Assembly: GCA_002352105.1 (NCBI GenBank) | Contig: DEHV01000039.1 | Span: 166,757 to 212,777, forward strand | DNA length: 46,021 bases | Source of the DNA: Chitinophagaceae bacterium UBA2791 | Lineage (GTDB): Bacteria; Bacteroidota; Bacteroidia; Chitinophagales; Chitinophagaceae | Reading direction: 5' to 3' | Shown: positions 42,001 to 46,021 of the stretch, in pieces | How positions within the stretch are numbered: position 1 is the stretch's first letter | How the letters are laid out: every line of letters begins with the position of its first letter | Notes under the pieces: model-generated | What the model saw: the letters and a program-made list of their open reading frames with translations, nothing else | Told to the model about the DNA's origin: nothing | Databases searched by the model: none | Translations under genes and position numbers: made by a program

Positions 42001-44735
42001 GCCTCATGCGGCAGCCATATCAGGGTCAATATCTGCCGCATCAGATTATCCATCAGGTTCCGGAAAGCAGAAAGCGTATGCCGCACCAGCAACGTTTCCT
42101 TGGGCTTTCGGAATACCTCCCAGATAAAGGAAAATACCGATACGCCGGCCAACAGGCCCATTACCAATAGGGTCCAGAACCAGGGCGCCCGGGAAAACAA
42201 CCATCCATAGATCAATAAACCGCACAGGGCAGGAGGGGCGAGACTTCGGCGGAGGTTATCGAATATTTTCCATTTCGACAATGCCGAGATCGGGTTGCGG
42301 TTGGCCTTTTTACCAGGTCCGGGCACATAGGGCAGAAGCCATCTGGCGATCTGCCAGTCGCCGCGTATCCAACGGCTACGGCGCTGCATGTCGGCAAGGT
42401 AAACCGAAGGATACTCCTCATACAGCTGCACGTCGCTGATCAATCCTGAGCGGGCATAGCTGCCTTCCAACAGATCGTGGCTGAGGATCCTGTTCTCAGG
42501 GAAACGCCCGCTTAACGCCTGTTCAAATGCGTCCACCTCATAAATTCCCTTGCCAATAAAAGAGCCCTCGCCAAATACATCCTGGTATACGTCTGATACC
42601 GCGCGCGTATACGGATCGATCCCCGCTTCATCGCCATGCATCCTGGCATAAAAAGAACTATCCGCCTTCGGCATGCTGTTGTCGACCCTCGGCTGAAGGA
42701 TCGCATATCCCTTGGTCACGCGCATTTTCTCCGGATCGTAGTACGCCTGGTTCAGCGGATGAGCAATAGCGCCTGCAATATTCCGGGCGGCGTCCCTGGG
42801 CAATTCCGTGTCGGTATCCAGCGTAATCACGTATTTGGCTTTCGAATAAACATCTTCCTCCCCAACGATAAGCAAAAAATTCTCTTTGCCCCTGCCGCGC
42901 AGCAATGCATTCAAGTCAGCAAGTTTTCCGCGCTTACGCTCATATCCCATCCATACCTTATCGCGCTCATTCCATTTGCGGGGGCGATGAAAAATGAAGA
43001 AAACGTCATTCACGGCGCACCCGTATTTTTTATTCAGGTCGATGATCTTTTGTTTCGCCAGGTCGAGGAGCGCCGCATCGCCGGGTAGGGTTTCGGCGGA
43101 AGCGTCCCTGAAATCCGTTAGCAGCGCAAAATGCAGGTTATCGTCGCGGTTGGCCAAAAAACGAATCTCCATTGTTTCCAGCAACCTGTCTAATTCCTCC
43201 TCGCTATCCATCATGGCAGGCGCAACTGCCAGGGTCTTCGATGTCGAAGGAATGCCTCTTGAAAAATCCATTCTCGGCAGGATATCCGGTCTGACCGCCA
43301 GGGTGGCGATCCAGTTTGCCAACGCAAAAACAAAATGACTAACGCTGACCGTGATGATAAAACCCAGGACGATCAGCCATCCCGCCGGCATTTCAGGCGT
43401 ATAGACCTTTTTTAACAACAAGGCGCCGATCAATAAGGTTATGATGATTGAGAAGCCGGCAAACAGGAATAAAGACATATTGCCGGCGAGCCTGTACAGC
43501 CTCTCTGCAATGCTCAACCGAACGCGCGCCAATCGCTCCGTTTGCCTGCTTCCTTTTCCGATAAGATAAAAACCGACATGACTGTGCCGGGTATCTTCGG
43601 GAGCGCTTTCTGCCGATTGTTTGGCCAGCCCGATCGCCATCCGCGCTACTTCCGTTTCGGGCGTTTTTCCAGATTTCGCCATTCTTTCCACCACATGCCG
43701 GTACCGGTCGCGGGCGTTAAAATCCATTTTCGCATATACATTGCATGGATCTTCCCGCAATACCTGCTCCACGATACTGGCGTCTTCCACAAAATCGCGC
43801 CAGTTGGCGCCGCTCAAAAAGCGCAGGCTGCCAATGCTGTTGCTCATCGACACCTGGTCGGCCGCCTGCTTCTTATTCTCCGCATATACCAATCCGTTGG
43901 TTGTAAGCCCGCTCTCCGACAAACGTTGTTCTATCCAGGTCAGCGGCAATGCCAATGCCGGCCCCTTGCCCAACAAGCGCCGCGTTAGCTCAGCTACGAA
44001 AGAACTAACCATCGGGGGCTTTGACTTGGCCATCTCCGCGATAACGACGATCAGGTTCTTAGGGTCTTTTTCCGCGGTCTCTATCATCTGGTCGGCCCAA
44101 TAATCTGCAAGGTTCTTATTGATGCCGTCGATGGCTATCTGGGCCGACAGGCGACGAAGATTTTCGATAAGGGCGAGACGCAGCATGATCGGGATCGCCC
44201 ATAACTCGCCCAGGTTTAAAGCGACGACAGACTGGTAAGCCCTGATAAACCCGGCCAGGCTTTGCATATCCACCCTGCCATCGCTATGGGATACGATCTG
44301 TAACGCGATATCGTATACGCGGGGAAGACCCAGCGAAGGACCTTTTATCAAACGGGGAAGGCCCTCGCTATACCCCTTTGGCAGATGCTTCTTGGCAATA
44401 TAGATCTGCTCTTCTATAATGTAGAAATTATCCAGTAGCCATTCGCCCGCCGGGGAGATATGGGCGTTCTCTTTTGCGGAAGCGGTAAGCAGCTCGTGCA
44501 CTTCCAGCAATACCTGTTCGTTGTCCGATAACCTGCCAAGCAATTGCTCGGGCGCTTTTTCTATAATTACCGCATGCGCGTTTGCAAGCGATCGCGCATA
44601 CTGCTCCAATTGCTCCGCGCTAAACAATTCCGATCGAAGAGGAGATTTTTCATTCGCATACTTTCTCATAAGATTATCGCCCAGAAAGGATACTTTTATC
44701 TGAGACCAGAAATCTTGGATTGGATTAATTTTCAC
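36003..44735 (-). CDS. ndvB: Cyclic beta-1,2-glucan synthase (NdvB/ChvB type)
   Basis: This is a 2910-residue inner-membrane enzyme that makes beta-1,2-glucan from UDP-glucose and closes it into rings. The visible order is as follows. An N-terminal region (1-410) precedes two membrane helices (about 420-478). A GT84 glycosyltransferase domain has the DTDTE motif (about 633-640) and the RRSRWIRGDWQIARW segment (about 785-800). More membrane helices follow (about 830-880 and 955-1003). A glycoamylase-like cyclisation domain, of the kind now classed GH189 (about 1030-1580, HRTSPTNIGL, FYNWYDT, HHQGMSFLSLAYLL), comes next. Then a beta-sandwich pair (about 1600 and 2110) and a GH94 phosphorylase (alpha/alpha)6 domain (about 2390-2830) carry GSGDWNDGM near 2586. 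The length is like ChvB (about 2830). Cyclic glucans serve osmotic adaptation and host interaction in Rhizobiales; the role in a Bacteroidota cell is unknown. Confidence 0.93.
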   Translation of the reverse strand: MKINPIQDFWSQIKVSFLGDNLMRKYANEKSPLRSELFSAEQLEQYARSLANAHAVIIEKAPEQLLGRLSDNEQVLLEVHELLTASAKENAHISPAGEWLLDNFYIIEEQIYIAKKHLPKGYSEGLPRLIKGPSLGLPRVYDIALQIVSHSDGRVDMQSLAGFIRAYQSVVALNLGELWAIPIMLRLALIENLRRLSAQIAIDGINKNLADYWADQMIETAEKDPKNLIVVIAEMAKSKPPMVSSFVAELTRRLLGKGPALALPLTWIEQRLSESGLTTNGLVYAENKKQAADQVSMSNSIGSLRFLSGANWRDFVEDASIVEQVLREDPCNVYAKMDFNARDRYRHVVERMAKSGKTPETEVARMAIGLAKQSAESAPEDTRHSHVGFYLIGKGSRQTERLARVRLSIAERLYRLAGNMSLFLFAGFSIIITLLIGALLLKKVYTPEMPAGWLIVLGFIITVSVSHFVFALANWIATLAVRPDILPRMDFSRGIPSTSKTLAVAPAMMDSEEELDRLLETMEIRFLANRDDNLHFALLTDFRDASAETLPGDAALLDLAKQKIIDLNKKYGCAVNDVFFIFHRPRKWNERDKVWMGYERKRGKLADLNALLRGRGKENFLLIVGEEDVYSKAKYVITLDTDTELPRDAARNIAGAIAHPLNQAYYDPEKMRVTKGYAILQPRVDNSMPKADSSFYARMHGDEAGIDPYTRAVSDVYQDVFGEGSFIGKGIYEVDAFEQALSGRFPENRILSHDLLEGSYARSGLISDVQLYEEYPSVYLADMQRRSRWIRGDWQIARWLLPYVPGPGKKANRNPISALSKWKIFDNLRRSLAPPALCGLLIYGWLFSRAPWFWTLLVMGLLAGVSVFSFIWEVFRKPKETLLVRHTLSAFRNLMDNLMRQILTLIWLPHEAYTSAQAIAVANWRLFITRRNLLDWNPSSGNASKKNRGIARTYLAMWAAPVLALIVFVFLAMFLPFRLLVAGPLLVLWLAAPLIAWRVSIPMAGRKADITPQQTLFLRKLARKTWFFFEHFVGKEDHWLPPDNYQQNPVERTAHRTSPTNIGLSLLSNLSACDFGYITSDQMVERCFYTFNTLQAMERYRGHFYNWYDTISLEALFPRYVSTVDSGNLAGCLLTLRQGLLELINQQITGRRLFEGIRDTLCVTEEKIKQETGEKTKELSLLKPFKEALEPACALPPRTLSGVKDALSRLSLLAEEIARELMGDKRLAADAESCLWAEALVKQCRSAEHELLMHAGWLKLKQAPPAFDSLLSSLHNIPTLAELTRVDLALTPAIDRYLSEERDPAEKEWLNAFRLAVTRAAAGAKEKILIIENLARQCDEFSDMDYDFLLDRSQHLLAIGYNVEEHRRDLGFYDLLGSEARLGVFVAIAQGKIKQESWFALGRQLTGPGVSPLLLSWSGSMFEYLMPLLVMPTYSNTLLDQTLHSVVERQIEYGKKRGVFWGVSESGYNLVDAQLNYQYRAFGVPGLGLKRGLGEDMVIAPYASAMALMVNPEKACENLQELSRQGYEGRYGFFEAIDYTPARLPRGQSEAVVRSFMAHHQGMSFLSLAYLLLDKPMQRRFEAEPQFRATLLLLQEKIPRVTTIYAPSVHIAEIGPVSEDAHMRVIHTPNTPMPEVHLLSNGRYHVMVTNAGGGYSRWRDVDITRWREDGVSDNWGTFCFLRDVDSDQFWSAGYQPSQKQTDYYEVIFSQGRAEFRRRDNNIETHLEIVVSPEDDVEMRRVTIDNRSRKRRVIELTSYAEVVLAHPAADMAHPAFSNLFVETETLPLRHAILCTRRPRSAEEQTPWMFHLMKAHGAAVEEISYETDRSRFIGRGNSIADPAAIKQAGKLSGSSGSVLDPIASIRYRITLEPQQSAVVDLAYGIGPTRELCMGLIDKYQDGRMADRAFELAWTHAQVVLRQINATEADAQLYGKLASSVIFPNAAMRADAGTLIKNHRGQSGLWSYSVSGDLPIVLLQIEDSANIALVKQMTLAHAYWRLKGLIVDLVIWNEDSGGYRHTLQNEILALIAPSVHADVQERPGGIFIRSADQISNEDRILFQSVARIIISDKLGTLEGQLNRRARLKGMIHAFAAARSYPVQETSLPLPEGLLFFNGIGGFSPDGKEYVIITTGGQSSPAPWVNVLANPGFGSVISESGQAYTWVENAHELRLTPWNNDPVSDTSGEAFYLRDEESGYYWSPSPLPCRGRSPYITRHGFGYSRFEHIEDGIVSEMTVYVDIASPVKFTVIKLTNRSGRRRRLTVTGYVEWILGDRRSRTMMHVITELDMASGAILASNQYNTEFGGRVAFFDVDDAAKAITADREEFIGRNRTLRNPEAMRRSKLSGKTGAALDPCAVAQAALELQDGEEREIVFRLGAGVNAADAGNIARRSRGAAVARESLEKVKEYWARTLGSVQIETPDAPLNILANGWLNYQTLACRLWARSGFYQSGGAYGFRDQLQDSISLMHTKPEMAREQILRCASRQFKEGDVQHWWHPPGGRGVRTRCSDDYLWLPYAVGRYLTTTGDIGILDEQLEYLEGRALNYGEESYYDLPIRSNLSESLYAHCLKAIDYGLKFGRHGLPLMGSGDWNDGMDKVGEKGRGESVWLGFFLYDTIRKFLEGARIYADAEIVKRYEEQAAQLQKNIEQHAWDGAWYRRAYFDDGTPLGSSSNDECKIDSIAQSWSVLSGSGNKNRSKLAMEEAYRRLVRKDPGLIQLFDPPFDNSALNPGYIKGYVPGVRENGGQYTHAAIWLVMAFAALRDNRRAWELLKLINPVRHGITAEAIAVYKVEPYVIAADVYAIAQHTGRGGWTWYTGSAGWMYQLILESFIGLKRHAQILKFEPCLPPEWTTVKLSYKYHDTSYHITFIQDGAKGDAMVIEMDGVEKPAQSIGLANDFIEHAVKVWIPVSR

Positions 44736-45199
44736 TTTAATAACTATTTCCTTTTTAAATAACGCTCTTCAAAAAAGCTATGCTGCGCGATCCGGCAGAA
44801 CAAAACGAGGGCGGCAGTTAATGGCGGCGCTTTAAAAGATCCAGGCTGTTTTATCCGGGCAATATCTCTTACCAGAACAGCAGGAACAACGCGTCTGAAT
44901 TATGCTTCTATCTCCTAAAAATATAATGCCAGGCCTGTCGGGGCGACCGTCGTCTACAGAAATGACGGACTGGCTCCGCTCCGGCGGAACCGGGAAGGGG
45001 TAACGCTTACATAACCCTATACCGGGTAAGAAGTTCGCTTAGGCAAAAAATAAATATTATCCTTATATTTAAGAAGCGGATTCTGATGGATCGCCTGCGA
45101 TGATCGCGAAAACCATTTAACCGTCCATATACCGGTTATAGGCGACCGATTTATGCCGCTGCTATACTAGTCATGTTTTTCAAGGGCCGCCCGCGCGCT
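44736..45199. other. Intergenic region upstream of the glucan synthase gene
   Basis: This 464-bp gap should hold the promoter of the glucan synthase gene and the end of rpiA. I see a small GC hairpin (GGcTCCGC-TCCG-GCGGAaCC, 44972-44991) without a T-tract, and a 33-codon frame (from about 44901) that I regard as random. No repeats or convincing promoter pair were found. Confidence 0.5.
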
Positions 45200-45871
45200 T
45201 TAAGCGCCGAGTATTTGCGTTGCGCCATCCGCATATCCTACGATAACCCTGGTAAACGGCGTATGAGGAAACAAACCCGTTTCTATTATCCCCGGTATCA
45301 GGAGAAGCTTCATGTTCAGTTCCTCCGGATCCCTGATGGCGCTAAAATGACAGTCCACGATCAGGTTGCCATTATCTGTAATGAATTTTTCTTTCTGAAC
45401 CTCTCTTATATTGAGATCTATTTTAAATCTTTTCAACTGCGCCAGCGTCAGATCAACGGCAAATGGCGCGACCTCTACAGGCAGCGGAAACTTTCCCAGG
45501 ATATCTACCAGTTTGGAATCATCTACAATAATGATCGTCTGCCTGCTGTTATACGCCAATATCTTTTCTCTTAATAAGGCGCCGCCCCCGCCCTTAATAA
45601 GGTTTAACTGTTTATCCACTTCGTCGGCCCCATCGATCGTGATGTCAATACGATCTATTGCGGTAAGATCAGTCAACCGGATCCGGCATTCCCTGGCAAG
45701 CGATGCTGTTTGCGTGGAACTGGCCACCGCGCGGATCCTGAGTCCCTGGCTTACCCGCTCTCCTATTTTCCGGATGGCGTAATAACTGGTAGAGCCGGAG
45801 CCCAGGCCAACCGTCATGCCATTTTCAATGTATTCAACCGCTTTTTCAGCGGCCGCAGCTTTAGCTTCCAT
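45200..45871 (-). CDS. rpiA: Ribose-5-phosphate isomerase A
   Basis: RpiA interconverts ribose 5-phosphate and ribulose 5-phosphate in the pentose phosphate pathway. The 223 residues show the family motifs GLGSGSTSYYAIRKIG (22-37), TIDGADEVDKQLNLIKGGGGALLREKI (about 78-104, with the two catalytic-region aspartates, the Lys and the Glu) and LPVEVAPFA. The C-terminal PGIIETGLFPHTPFTRVIVGYADGATQIL is also typical. Length and start (MEAKAAAAEKAVEYIENGMTVG) are normal. It supplies pentose phosphates and has no evident link to the neighbouring glucan gene. Confidence 0.95.
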   Translation of the reverse strand: MEAKAAAAEKAVEYIENGMTVGLGSGSTSYYAIRKIGERVSQGLRIRAVASSTQTASLARECRIRLTDLTAIDRIDITIDGADEVDKQLNLIKGGGGALLREKILAYNSRQTIIIVDDSKLVDILGKFPLPVEVAPFAVDLTLAQLKRFKIDLNIREVQKEKFITDNGNLIVDCHFSAIRDPEELNMKLLLIPGIIETGLFPHTPFTRVIVGYADGATQILGA

Positions 45872-45967
45872 AGTGATCGCGTCTTTAACGTTAAAAACTA
45901 AATGAACATCGCATAAAATACAATGCCATCTGAATGCATCAACAAAATATACCAGCCGTCTGTTCGG

Positions 45968-46021
45968 TAGTGTCTCAGTTTGAAATTTGATGCTTGACCT
46001 GTATCCTTACGCTTCTTAGGA
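45968..46021. mobile_element. Possible insertion-sequence edge, cut by the window
   Basis: The sequence after rpiA changes to GTGTCTCAGTTTG..., resembling the GTCTCA-type terminal repeats of some IS families. On the minus strand a frame entering from the window edge ends LRSVRIQVKHQISN, with its TGA inside that putative terminus, the usual arrangement for a transposase gene. The match is by eye and short. It could equally be ordinary intergenic DNA upstream of rpiA. Confidence 0.22.

Overview
The window comes from a Bacteroidota chromosome, most likely a Chitinophagaceae/Chitinophaga-like bacterium. The evidence is the fused LpxC-FabZ protein typical of this phylum, an OMP_b-brl-type TonB-dependent receptor, a PorT-like barrel, -7 promoter elements of the form TAnnTTTG, and the near absence of Shine-Dalgarno sequences. 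No rRNA, tRNA, cas gene or complete mobile element was seen. Assignments rest on motifs and reading frames read by eye; no database search was run.

Layout. 1-5076 (+): a tight lipid A operon, HD-phosphohydrolase (5' end cut by the window edge), lpxD, lpxC/fabZ, lpxA and an ABC ATPase. 5164-7102 (-): alanine dehydrogenase and TsaE. 7391-11622 (+): three copies of a 30-bp element in front of a copper-type P1B ATPase, followed 2 bp later by recQ. 11810-13779 (-): a GroES-like protein and a HerA-like ATPase. 14051-16196: an orphan OmpR-type response regulator, ruvB (-) and a 95-residue conserved protein (+). 16273-20836: a FUSC membrane protein, CvfB-like S1 protein (-), PorT-like barrel (+) and a CBS protein (-).

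20837-21484 holds no protein gene but contains an 85%-AT-like tract and then a compact structured element with a perfect intrinsic terminator. This is probably an undescribed small RNA, with two mutually exclusive folds. 21485-24281 (-): DUF1080 hydrolase, DinB protein and YeiH-type transporter. 24615-27188 (-): TonB-dependent receptor without a SusD partner.

27520-35934 is a sugar-acid region. It has an Lrp regulator with a gluconokinase (-), a divergent pair of exported proteins (Sec TIM-barrel and Tat Gfo/Idh oxidoreductase, +), and a four-gene D-galactonate operon (-): KDPGal/KDPG aldolase, galactonate dehydratase, KDGal kinase and an unusual Tat-signal Nif3-like protein. Together dehydratase, kinase and aldolase form the De Ley-Doudoroff route from D-galactonate to pyruvate and glyceraldehyde 3-phosphate. 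Directly upstream on the same strand is an 8.7-kb gene for a cyclic beta-1,2-glucan synthase (NdvB/ChvB type). rpiA follows, and the last ~50 bases may be the edge of an insertion sequence.

The best candidates for something new are the 21230-21355 RNA, the triple element before copA, the recurrent -7-box/4-nt/ATG architecture suggesting leaderless transcripts, and the exported keto-sugar-type enzyme pair.
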